DNA from: Diplonema japonicum
Taxonomy: Eukaryota; Euglenozoa; Diplonemea; Diplonemida; Diplonemidae
NCBI GenBank assembly: GCA_964019335.1
Contig: OZ025733.1
Location: 251,001-315,000, forward strand
Length of the DNA: 64,000 nucleotides
Direction of reading: 5' to 3'
The position numbers and the translations under genes are program-made. The stretch's first letter is position 1. Each line of letters begins with the position of its first letter. This document shows positions 50,680-59,863 of the stretch, in pieces. The notes below the pieces were generated by a model. The model saw only the letters and a program-made list of their open reading frames with translations, searched no databases and had not been told where the DNA came from.

Positions 50680-51282
50680 CATTCTTACCTCCAGCAAGGA
50701 CAAGTCTCATGGGGTATCGAGTGAATTCTTTTCGACTTTTTTTTTGGGGGGTATTCATAACTCCCTTATTTCTTTTTTTTTCTTTTTTTAGTAAACTAAA
50801 ACAGAATTAGCCTCTCAACAAATAACCACCCCCCCCCCCCTTCACAGTTACAAGATTACGGGGGGGTATTACCCCCGAATACAAAAAAATTTGTAACATC
50901 CCAATAAAGAAGCTGTCTAATTATTCCCAGGGGGGTGGCACCTCGGCGCATTTCTGAGCCCTCGGCATCAGAAATCCCCCCCGCCCCTCCGGAAAATTTG
51001 TGCATATTGGGTATGCTGTACTTAATGATAAACCCTGTTCGGTAAAAGAATTAGTGGTTGTTGTTTTTTTTTTGGGGGGGGATCTTTTTTTTTTTTTTCC
51101 TCCATTCCCCGTTTATTTTATACTCATGTGCCTCAAAGTAGCACAGGAGCGGCATCAAAAAACTTACTTACCGCCAAAAAAAAAAAAAAAAAAAAAAAAT
51201 GAGCCAAGCGCGGAATTTCGGGTTAAGTTATGACTCAATATTCTTGGTACAGCTTTCTTTTTTTCTTTTTTTCTTTTTTTTT

Positions 51283-51585
51283 GGTGGTGGGGATAACACA
51301 GAAATATGGAAATATAAAGAAGTACATCAGATGTGTTGTTCACTGTTGACCTCCACGTCGGTCATCACCGGTAGCGCCCGAGTGGAAGAACATGATGCAG
51401 ATGCTCAGGGTGACGAACAGGCAGCAAACTGCACGGGCTCAGAATCTTGGTTACCAGGGGCACCATGGCTGGGGTTGAGTTGCACACCGCACGCATTAAG
51501 GACACGACGCGGAACGCAGAAGAAGCTACAACTAGGCCGAGGCGCGCCCCCTGTAATCAAGTAGACGATACTTGTGCAGGGCGCC
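51283..51585 (+). repeat. GGTGGTGGGGATAAC repeat, copy 2 of 3
   Basis: About 300 nt, nearly identical to 53792-54085, ending CTTGTGCAGGGCGCC. Both keep an uninterrupted 77-codon frame from MCCSLLTS to APPVIK, but it has no recognised domain. Confidence 0.85.
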
Positions 51586-51622
51586 CTGCCACATACTGCA
51601 GGCACCCTTAAATAGTCTCTTT
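51580..51622 (+). repeat. Dispersed ~45-nt motif, copy 2 of 3
   Basis: GGCGCCCTGCCACATACTGC followed by AGGCACCCTTAAATAGTCTC and a T run. Confidence 0.55.
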
Positions 51623-52049
51623 TTTTTTTTCCGGGGAGAGACGACTGGAACAATAAATTCGTGCGACCTACCTCGAACCAACCCGAAGAATTCCCACCCC
51701 ATCTGCCGATAAGAATGCAGCGACGCAGAAGGGAAATAACACAAGATAGACCCACCACCACGCTGCACACTTAACGCCAAATAGTGTTGCAACCAAAGCC
51801 CCATTTTTTTTTTCATTTTCTTCTCGGGATGTGTTTCTTTAGTGACTACAGAAGTCGCCATCAAAATTTAATAAAAAAAAAAAAAAAAAGGAAGGGATGA
51901 AAAAATTGGCACTGGAGAGATGCCCCACATCCCGCCACATTATGTTTTTTTGGCCCTGGTGTCTCTGAAGACTTTCCCCCGCCCCTATTTTTTCATTTTT
52001 CTTTTTATACCTTTCTTCTTCCAATAAAACTCCCTCTCTATCTTTCTTT

Positions 52050-52081
<32 letters not shown>

Positions 52082-52200
52082 CTTGCTACCTTTCACATTT
52101 TTGGAGAAAAAAAAAAAGAAAAAAAAAAGAAGAAGGAGACAAACCAACCAAAAAAAAATTAAAAAAAAAAAATAGAAAAATAAAAAAAGAAAATTAAATT
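51623..52200. other. Intergenic, no supported gene
   Basis: A complex stretch at 51640-51850 and 51895-51985, then T and A runs. No protein or RNA gene recognised. Confidence 0.5.
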
Positions 52201-53756
52201 TTATATAAAGGGGCCCTCCGAATAATCCCTTTATTTGGGCAGTGGAGGGGGGGTGTTTGGGCTCCAAAAAAAAAAAGAATTATTTGGAATACACTTATTT
52301 GGGTTGTACTTATTTGGGCTGGGGGGCCTGCCACATGGAAAGCAGGGAGCGGGGCTTAGAGCAGCGGAAATCTTAACATGCCAAATCGTGCCAAGACTTT
52401 TTTCATGCCCTTTTTTTTTCCAAGGGAAATTTTAACAGTTTTTCTCCCAGGCTGTGGAGAACCCACAAACGTTGCAGACAAACCGCCTGGTTTTGGCGTT
52501 AGGTGGTTGCTGGGAGGTTGCAGGGGTCTGAGAGGCTTGAGAAACTGTCGGGGCTTGAGAAGCTTCAAGGGCTTGGGAGGCTGCTGGAGTCTCGTCAGGT
52601 GCAGTGTCCATTGTAACACCCGCAACTACATTCTGTGCTGCACTGTCTAAAGGGCCCGACTCCTTCAAAGTGCTTACTTCGCTAAGTGCCCTTAGCTGTA
52701 TGGTCTCCTCGGAACTACCTGGAAGGTAGCCGCAGGACCGCATACAGCTAAAGGTGCCGAGCAGTTGCATGACCTTTCTCATGTGCCTGCCCTACCCACA
52801 GTGCCACGTTGATTCGGCGCTCTGCAGTCATCAACCAACGTCCCAGCCTCGGCTGCTTGGGGCATGCCGCAGCCCCCCCTAACCCCTCAAAATGGCGGGA
52901 GGTCTGAATCGCCGGTGCCACACAGAAGCAGCCTCACAATACGTACTTTTCCTTTTCAATCGATTGTTATATTTGTTCTAATAAAATACACTACTCAAGC
53001 GACTGGCACCTTCCGAAGAAGGGCCTCCCACGTCGATCGAGGATGCCCCGGGGCGGCCGTTCCAGTCTGATCATGTCGCACTATAACATATTTCTCATCT
53101 TCTAGAAGAAAATGGGGTTGCCCTCGTAGCTCGCCGGGCCAGCATTCTTACTTGCGTAAGCAGCCTCACAATACCGCCAGTGGGCTACGGCACAGCTTTG
53201 GGATCTTGCTCAGGAATGGAAGATTGACATTGCGGGCCATGAAAGAAGCAAATACTGGATAAGTTGTCAACACATGAATCCACGTGCCCTTCCGGCAACG
53301 CAGAAGCACCCGGGCCACCCACAAGCGCCTTCGAACTCAGTGGTTCCGTGAAATTTTGAACCGTTCATCACGAACCATCTAGCTTCTTGCGTTAGAAAAA
53401 TCGTCCCCACAATAACCCCCAGGTGCTAAGCCCCGTGGTCCCTGTTCAAAATGCAAAAGAATTGCTTGTAAGTGCCCAAAAAGTGCCCAAAACCAGGCGG
53501 AAATCGACTTTTTGGTCAAAAAAGGGGTGAATACATGGGTTAGGTCGGCTAGTACCCTGCACAGGCATAACTGAGAAAAGCCCGTTGCGACTACCATGTG
53601 ACCCCCCCACCCCCCGGTCCCCCCCCAAAAAAAAAAGAAAGGGGGTCGGGAATTATTTGGGAAATTTGGAGCGGAAAAATCCCCGAAAAAAAAAGAATTA
53701 TTTGGGAAAAAATACATTATTTGGGAGGGAATTATTCGGGCCCCCCCTTTATATAA
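52201..53756. mobile_element. ~1.56-kb element with terminal inverted repeats
   Basis: Left end TTATATAAAGGGGCCCTCCG (52201) then AATAATCCC. The right end, read on the minus strand from 53756, is TTATATAAAGGGGGGGCCCG then AATAATTCCC. Inside each end are several ATTATTTGGG-like subterminal motifs. The interior holds a minus-strand frame (52782-52432, 116 codons) ending FVCNVCGFSTAWEKNC, reminiscent of half a C2H2 finger, but no transposase. It is probably a non-autonomous or eroded DNA transposon. No target duplication was seen. Confidence 0.65.
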
Positions 53757-53791
53757 CCACGCGCCAATTCAAAATTCTATCTTTTTTTTTA

Positions 53792-54085
53792 GGTGGTGGG
53801 GATAACATGAAAATATAAGAAAAACATCAGATGTGTTGTTCGCTGTTGACCTCCTCGTCGGTCATCACCGGTAGCGCCCGAGTGGAAGATCATAAAGCAG
53901 ATGCTCAGGGTGACGAACAGGCAGCAAACTGCACGAGTGCAGAATCTTGGTTACCCGGGACGCCCCGGCTGGGGTTGAGCTGTACACCGCACGCATTAAG
54001 GACACGACGCGGAACGCAGAAGAAGCTACAACTAGGCCGAGGCGCGCCCCCTGTAATCAAGTAGACAGTTCTTGTGCAGGGCGCC
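53792..54085 (+). repeat. GGTGGTGGGGATAAC repeat, copy 3 of 3
   Basis: Nearly identical to 51283-51585; it starts 36 nt after the TIR element. Confidence 0.85.
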
Positions 54086-54245
54086 GCCAACACCGGCCTC
54101 CTTTAACTCATATTTTTTAGGGTGGTCCTCGAGTGGGATTTGCCCTTAAACATCGCCCTTTTTTTTTTTTGGACTGTGTTTTTCTTCCTTTGGACTGTGT
54201 ATCCTCCAAATATTTCTTATTATTTCCTCCCCATTTCGTTCTTAC

Positions 54246-54265
54246 TTTTTTTCATCCAACACAAG
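54246..54265 (+). promoter_or_regulatory. Probable splice acceptor before CCCH gene B
   Basis: TTTTTTTCATCCAACACAAG ends at 54265, 17 bases before the ATG at 54283. Confidence 0.4.
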
Positions 54266-54282
54266 GAATTACGCAGAATAAA

Positions 54283-55182
54283 ATGAAAGACCCACCGGGC
54301 CCACCGCCTTCCGGACAGAGTGTATTAGAGCAATCAAAACGTCTTGCTCATGCCATTGTCACCGCAATGGACAAGGGCGCACTGCACGCCTTCTTCATGG
54401 CGCACGTAGCGGAGGATGCTGTGTGGGACGCACGTGGGCTAAGGGTGAGCGAGATAGCAGAAGGCAGGCCTGCGATGCTGCGGCACTACAACAAGGTGCT
54501 TGCAACATCATGGGGCGGGAACGGGTCCTCTATGTGCATCCAGACGCACAGCTACGAGGAAATCCCCTCCAAGGATGGGACATCAGCTTGCCAGTTCATC
54601 TTTGAAACCCACATCACCCTCGAAGGGCAGACCGTCAAAAGGGATCGCATTTGGGTCTTCCACATCAACGACATCACAGGTCTTATTGTAAGAATTGACT
54701 CCCTCCCAAGCAGTCCCTCTCTACCCCCATCGCCCCCTGCATCCGACCGTCCGTGTGAACACAATTGTTGGGACTCTGTTCGGGTGAAGCGGCAGTGGTG
54801 TTTGCTTAGGTGCAGGGTGTGCGAGTCGCAGTGGCGTCTCTCAACAGGAAGCTTTGTAAAATGTAAGGCATTCTCCACCAAGCCGGGATGCCCTGTTGGG
54901 ACTTCCTGTACCTTGGTCCACATGAATTCCAGGAAGCAAACCTTGGCTGAGAGGCAGCTTGCCATTGACTTCGCCGATCACCCTTCGTTTCTGGAGCGGG
55001 CCAGGGTGGGGGCCTCCTTCCGACCGTACAAGAAGGACGGGAAGAGGTGGAAGCGAGGCAAGAAAAAGAAAAGTGGTGAGGAAGGTGGCGACTCACAGAC
55101 GCCAGTGAGGCCGAGGTCTCGCTCGGTGGTGCGCGAACGAGGGGACGGACACTTAAAGGCCACGCGGTCCAGGAGCGTGTAG
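54283..55182 (+). CDS. NTF2-like/CCCH zinc-finger family protein, paralogue B
   Basis: 299 residues. Same layout as paralogue A but with the full N-terminal helix (AIVTAMDKGALHAFFMAHVAED) and the GGNGSSMCIQTHSYEE segment that A lacks. It has C-x3-C and C-x3-C-x2-C pairs, then C-x8-C-x5-C-x3-H (CKAFSTKPGCPVGTSCTLVH), and a basic tail ending TRSRSV. I start at 54283 because the longer frame from 54133 begins with poly-Phe before the acceptor. From about 54460 to 55095 the DNA matches paralogue C at an exact offset of 1740 with only one or two visible differences, while both 5' and 3' ends differ. Confidence 0.78.
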   Translation: MKDPPGPPPSGQSVLEQSKRLAHAIVTAMDKGALHAFFMAHVAEDAVWDARGLRVSEIAEGRPAMLRHYNKVLATSWGGNGSSMCIQTHSYEEIPSKDGTSACQFIFETHITLEGQTVKRDRIWVFHINDITGLIVRIDSLPSSPSLPPSPPASDRPCEHNCWDSVRVKRQWCLLRCRVCESQWRLSTGSFVKCKAFSTKPGCPVGTSCTLVHMNSRKQTLAERQLAIDFADHPSFLERARVGASFRPYKKDGKRWKRGKKKKSGEEGGDSQTPVRPRSRSVVRERGDGHLKATRSRSV

Positions 55183-55204
55183 GAGTTTTTTCTTTTGCGT
55201 GAAC

Positions 55205-55349
55205 AAGAAAAAAATAATTCTTTATGACTATATGTCTTTGTTGTTCGCACGAGCAAAAAAGGTTTTTTAAAAAGCTGCGAAAGTTTTTTGCTCGGCACAA
55301 GTTGCATATAGTTATAAAATCATTTTTTGAAAGATAAATATTTGTAACA
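55205..55349 (-). repeat. Inverted partner of the 43447-43592 repeat
   Basis: On the + strand it reads ATTCTTTATGACTATATGTC ... CACAAGTTGCATATAGTTAT ... GAAAGATAAATATTTG. It lies 23 nt after gene B. Confidence 0.85.
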
Positions 55350-56035
55350 AAAAAAAAAAAAAAAAAAAAAGGGCTTATTCTAATCAACCTGCTCTCGCGT
55401 GGTGCTTGCATGTGACATCGGCTTTTATTTGTTTCCGGCTTGCATAGTCGATCAGACTCTTTTATTTTATTAGAACAAATGCGGAGACCGTGGTCGGGAA
55501 AAGTACTTTCCATACCTGCTGGGACGCTAGTGGGAAGCCAATGTAGTACTGACCCTTTTTAGGGCATGCGGCTTTCGCTTTAGGAGTTTGCATGTTAATT
55601 TGAGTTTATTTTATTTACAAAAGGGGCAAACTTGTGTTGCAACCTTTATTTCCGGTTTTTTGAAGAAGAAAAAGAAAGGTTAGAAAGTTTCTTTCTTTCT
55701 ATATGTGCAACAACGCATACCTTACGGGAACAGTTCCTTTCCCCCCCCCCTCTTTTTTTTGGTGTGTTCTGAAAACACCGCTGTCGAAAGAAATTGAAGG
55801 TTTTTCGTGGCAGTTATAAAGAAGAAGGGGGGGGGGAGAAAGAAAAAAGAAGAAGAATCATAGGGAATTCTTTTTTCATTTCCCTTATTTTTTCCAGCTT
55901 TCTAGCTCCTTTTCACTTCCCTTTCACCCCCCCCCCCCCCCCCCCTTCTCACGGCAGGTGAGGGAACATAAAACATACCTATTTGAACTTTAATATGCAA
56001 TCCGAATTTTTTACACAGAATATAAAAAAAAGAAA
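55350..56035. other. Intergenic, no supported gene
   Basis: A run, a complex stretch at 55370-55730, then C and G runs. AACGCATACCTTA at about 55710 also occurs at about 43408 downstream of gene A. CTCACGGCAG at about 55958 may be the acceptor for gene C. Confidence 0.5.
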
Positions 56036-56043
56036 ATGTGCCA

Positions 56044-56916
56044 ATGCCCACGAGTCAAATGAGTGTTCTTGAGACCACAAAGCAGCTTATAGACAGCATG
56101 CTTGCAGCGATGGACAAGGGCGCACTGCACGCCTTCTTCGAGGTTTACGTAGCAGAGGATGCTGTGTGGGAGTCGACTCTGCTGGTGAACGAAAAGGCAG
56201 AAGGCAGGCCTGCGATGCTGCGGCACTACAACAAAGTGCTTGCAACATCATGGGGCGGGAACGGGTCCTCTATGTGCATCCACACCCACAGCCACGAGGA
56301 GGTCCCCTCCAAGGATGGGACATCAGCTTGCCAGTTCATCTTTGAAACCCACATCACCCTCGAAGGGCAGACCGTCAAAAGGGATCGCATTTGGGTCTTC
56401 CACATCAACGACATCACAGGTCTTATTGTAAGAATTGACTCCCTCCCAAGCAGTCCCTCTCTACCCCCATCGCCCCCTGCATCCGACCGTCCGTGTGAAC
56501 ACAATTGTTGGGACTCTGTTCGGGTGAAGCGGCAGTGGTGTTTGCTTAGGTGCAGGGTGTGCGAGTCGCAGTGGCGTCTCTCAACAGGAAGCTTTGTAAA
56601 ATGTAAGGCATTCTCCACCAAGCCGGGATGCCCTGTTGGGACTTCCTGTACCTTGGTCCACATGAATTCCAGGAAGCAAACCTTGGCTGAGAGGCAGCTT
56701 GCCATTGACTTCGCCGATCACCCTTCGTTTCTGGAGCGGGCCAGGGTGGGGGCCTCCTTCCGACCGTACAAGAAGGACGGGAAGAGGTGGAAGCGAGGCA
56801 AGAAAAAGGAAAGTGGTGAGGAAGGTGGCGACTCAGGCATCTCGAAGAGGTCTTCTTCTGTTGTTTGCGAAGTGGACAGGCACAGCCCAGAGGGCATGCG
56901 GTCCAGGAGCGTGTAG
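56044..56916 (+). CDS. NTF2-like/CCCH zinc-finger family protein, paralogue C
   Basis: 290 residues from ATG 56044. The ATG that aligns with the starts of A and D (56036, ATGTGCC) opens only an eight-codon frame here, so this copy has lost its original start and must use the second ATG, or be poorly translated. Domains as in paralogue B: NTF2-like N-half, then CEHNC, CLLRCRVC and CKAFSTKPGCPVGTSCTLVH, with a basic tail ending MRSRSV. Most of it is virtually identical in DNA to paralogue B, indicating a very recent duplication or gene conversion. Confidence 0.75.
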   Translation: MPTSQMSVLETTKQLIDSMLAAMDKGALHAFFEVYVAEDAVWESTLLVNEKAEGRPAMLRHYNKVLATSWGGNGSSMCIHTHSHEEVPSKDGTSACQFIFETHITLEGQTVKRDRIWVFHINDITGLIVRIDSLPSSPSLPPSPPASDRPCEHNCWDSVRVKRQWCLLRCRVCESQWRLSTGSFVKCKAFSTKPGCPVGTSCTLVHMNSRKQTLAERQLAIDFADHPSFLERARVGASFRPYKKDGKRWKRGKKKESGEEGGDSGISKRSSSVVCEVDRHSPEGMRSRSV

Positions 56917-56976
56917 AAAATGCGAACCATTTTGTGTGTGATCTCAATGTCACAGCATGTGGTAAAGGCAGCAGGG

Positions 56977-57008
<32 letters not shown>

Positions 57009-57175
57009 ACATCTTTCATTGAGTTACACAAGTTCCTTTGCCTCCTTGTCTTCCTTCTCTTCATTGAGCGCACGCATGAGCGGCCTCAATCTCTTTCCCT
57101 CTTTTATTTTCCAAGTCCGCACAATTTTGCACTGCACAATGCCCCTTTGTATAGGTTCTTCATGCACATACGAAC

Positions 57176-58099
57176 ATGTGCCTTGGCCCCGTTGCTTTAA
57201 AACCCATGGATAGTGTAATTGAAACATCAAAGCAGCTCATGGACAGCATGCTTGCAGCGATGGATAAAGGGTCACTGCACGCCTTCTTCGAGGATTACGT
57301 AGCAGACGACGGGGTGTGGGAATCGAATGGTCTGCTGGTGAACGAAAAGGCAGAAGGCAGGCCTGCGATGCTGCGGCACTACAACAAGGTGCTTGCAACA
57401 TCATGGGGCGGGAACGGGTCCTCTATGTGCATCCAGACGCACAGCTACGAGGAAATCCCCTCCAAGGATGGGACATCAGCTTGCCAGTTCATCTTTGAAA
57501 CCCACATCACCCTCGAAGGGCAGACAGTCAAAAGGGATCGCAGGTGGACCTTCCACATCGACGACATCACAGGTCTTATTACAAAAATTCAGTGCGCCCC
57601 TAGAAAAGGCAATGCTTTGCCCCCATCGCCCCCTGCATCCGACCGTCCGTGTGAACACAATTGTTGGGACTCTGTTCGGGTGAAGCGGCAGTGGTGTTTG
57701 CTTAGGTGCAGGGTGTGCGAGTCGCAGTGGCGTCTCCCAACAGGAAGCTTTACACGGTGCCAGGCATTTTCCACCAAGCCGGGGTGTTTCGCTGGTACTT
57801 CCTGCACCTTTATCCACATGAATTCCAGGAAGCAAACCTTGGCTGAGAGGCAGCTTGCCATTGACTTCGCCGATCACCCTGAAATCCTGGAGCGGGCCAG
57901 GGTGGGGGCGTCGTCGAGGCCGTTCAAGAAGAGGACTGGAAGGTCTAGGAAATCTCGAAAGGCGGCAAAGAGGAATGTTTCGCCACCACCTGTGGTGCCG
58001 GCTGCTGCAAGGTCTTCATCAGTGAAGCTTGCTAGGGATAGGTTTCACTTCTCTGGCACCAGGTCTAGGAGTCTGGATGTGTGTACCCACGGTAAATAA
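57176..58099 (+). CDS. NTF2-like/CCCH zinc-finger family protein, paralogue D
   Basis: 307 residues, the most complete copy. It starts MCLGPVALKP, as paralogue A starts MCLGPIPTER, supporting this ATG; TTTGTATAG at 57154 could be its acceptor. NTF2-like half with SLHAFFEDYVADDGVWES, AEGRPAMLRHYNKVLATSWG and TFHIDDITGLITKIQ. Cys-rich half CEHNC, CLLRCRVC, and C-x8-C-x5-C-x3-H (CQAFSTKPGCFAGTSCTFIH). The tail is Lys/Arg/Ser-rich (KKRTGRSRKSRKAAKR), suggesting nucleic-acid binding or nuclear location. It is a mosaic: N-half DNA is close to B and C, whereas the finger linker and tail are closer to A. Confidence 0.8.
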   Translation: MCLGPVALKPMDSVIETSKQLMDSMLAAMDKGSLHAFFEDYVADDGVWESNGLLVNEKAEGRPAMLRHYNKVLATSWGGNGSSMCIQTHSYEEIPSKDGTSACQFIFETHITLEGQTVKRDRRWTFHIDDITGLITKIQCAPRKGNALPPSPPASDRPCEHNCWDSVRVKRQWCLLRCRVCESQWRLPTGSFTRCQAFSTKPGCFAGTSCTFIHMNSRKQTLAERQLAIDFADHPEILERARVGASSRPFKKRTGRSRKSRKAAKRNVSPPPVVPAAARSSSVKLARDRFHFSGTRSRSLDVCTHGK

Positions 58100-58167
58100 A
58101 TCTCACTTCTTCAAGCGCTTGGTTTTTTTTTTATTTTTTTTTTATGTCTGTGTTGCCATTTGTGGAG

Positions 58168-58204
<37 letters not shown>

Positions 58205-58407
58205 CTATTGTCTTTGCTAAAAAAGAGTTAGTGGCAACTTTGTTGGTTTAGCCATCGCGGGTAAACCAGATCGTACAAGCAACTATCGCCGACTAAATGT
58301 GACAGAGAGAAATGAAAAAAAAAAAAAATACAATGAAACGTTCTTCCTCCCTCTACTCTCTCCACTTCGAATAAATCTTTTGTTTACCCTTGTTCTTGTT
58401 CCTTCTT

Positions 58408-58440
<33 letters not shown>

Positions 58441-59715
58441 CTTCGAAAAAAAGAAATTGTTTTTGTGGTATGTAGCGTGCAGCATGTATGAGAAGAAAAA
58501 AAATTTTTTTTAATTTTTTAAAAAAGGGGGAATAAAGAGAAGAGGGTTAGAGAAAGGGAAATGTAGCAGGAATCCTGTGAAAGTGAGCCTTTGGCCGAAA
58601 CGCTCAGAATTAACCTTATTCTCTTTCCCCCCGTTGAAAAAAAAAAATAAAATGCAAAGCATATCTCTATAAAAAGATTCCAAAGGGTTCTGGGCCCCTC
58701 CCATGCGCCAATAAAAACCTTTAAAAAAAAAAAAAAAAAAAAAAAGAAAGTAATCATGTTATCAAGAGTGTAAGAAACCGGATCTTTTGTTTTTACTCCT
58801 TTGATAATTAAAAAAGAGATATGAAAGCATAGAAGAAAAAGAATAAAAGAATAAGAAGGAAAAAAAAAAAAAAAAAAAACTTTTGTTTTACGTTTGTTAT
58901 TCCTCTCCCCCCTTTTTTTTTCCCTTTTTTTTTTCCCTGAATTTCTTTTTTTGAACCAAGAGTCTTTTTTTCTTTTTAATTTTTTTTTGTTTTTTTTTAC
59001 TGATTTCGCGGTGTGTTGTCTGACTTTGGAACGCAATTCAGCATTGTCTAAATTGTTCCCCCCCCTTTTTTTTTCCCTTTCATTTTTTATCGCTGTATTG
59101 AGCATTAATAACATGTGACTCCATTCTGTCAAACCCCCCAAGACCCTAAAGATAAATATGTTCCAGAATTCGAGATTTAAAAAAAAAAAAAAAGAAAAAT
59201 GTTATAAAATGAAATGGAACTACCTTGCTAGTTGATTGTGCAGTACCAAAATCGCGGCAGAAGAAGAAAAAAAAATTTTTTTTTTGACATTTTTTAATTA
59301 TTTATTTTCTGGATTCCCTCTATGGGGATTTTTGGCTAGAGCTCGGGAAAATAAAAGTTAATTAGTTACTTTTTTTTTTCCCCCCCCCTCATTCTGAAAT
59401 CAACAAATTTTTGGTTTGGTATTGTGCTGTGGTTGGTGCCCACCGTGGACGTTCGCCTTTCAGGCCAACTCGCAGCCGGTATTCTAAGTAGGGAGCTGTT
59501 TGGGTGGACAGCAGTGCACCCAGGTTCCTCAGGTTCATTTTCAGCCGCATCCGCCAGAAAGCCCAAAGTAGTACTTAATAGTAGTTAGATGTCCTGTACA
59601 AACAACAACGGACAGATTATCAGTCGCGGGAAATAAAGTCCACTTTATTTTTCATAAATCAACAGTTTTAAATATTTTTTAAGAAAGACGCTTCAAAAAA
59701 AGAAAAGAAAGAGGG

Positions 59716-59746
<31 letters not shown>

Positions 59747-59817
59747 ACAGTATCTTCTAGAGTCTAAACAATATACTGTAATTTCATCTTGCGGCGGGAA
59801 AAAAAAAGAAGAAAAAA

Positions 59818-59863
<46 letters not shown>

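Larger units (their letters stand above)
48231..51282. other. Intergenic 3 kb, homopolymer-rich, no supported gene
   Basis: Dense A/T/G/C runs (for example 49 A at about 49014-49062, and A runs at 49754-49788). Two dispersed repeats lie inside (49453-49494, 50372-50488). TTTTATTAGGTAAAAT at about 48640 also occurs near 4217. No gene seen. Confidence 0.6.

Noticed and set aside
52432-52782. C2H2 zinc-finger gene on the minus strand
   Set aside because: Only the CxxC half is present before a stop; the two His are not in frame, and it lies inside a TIR element.
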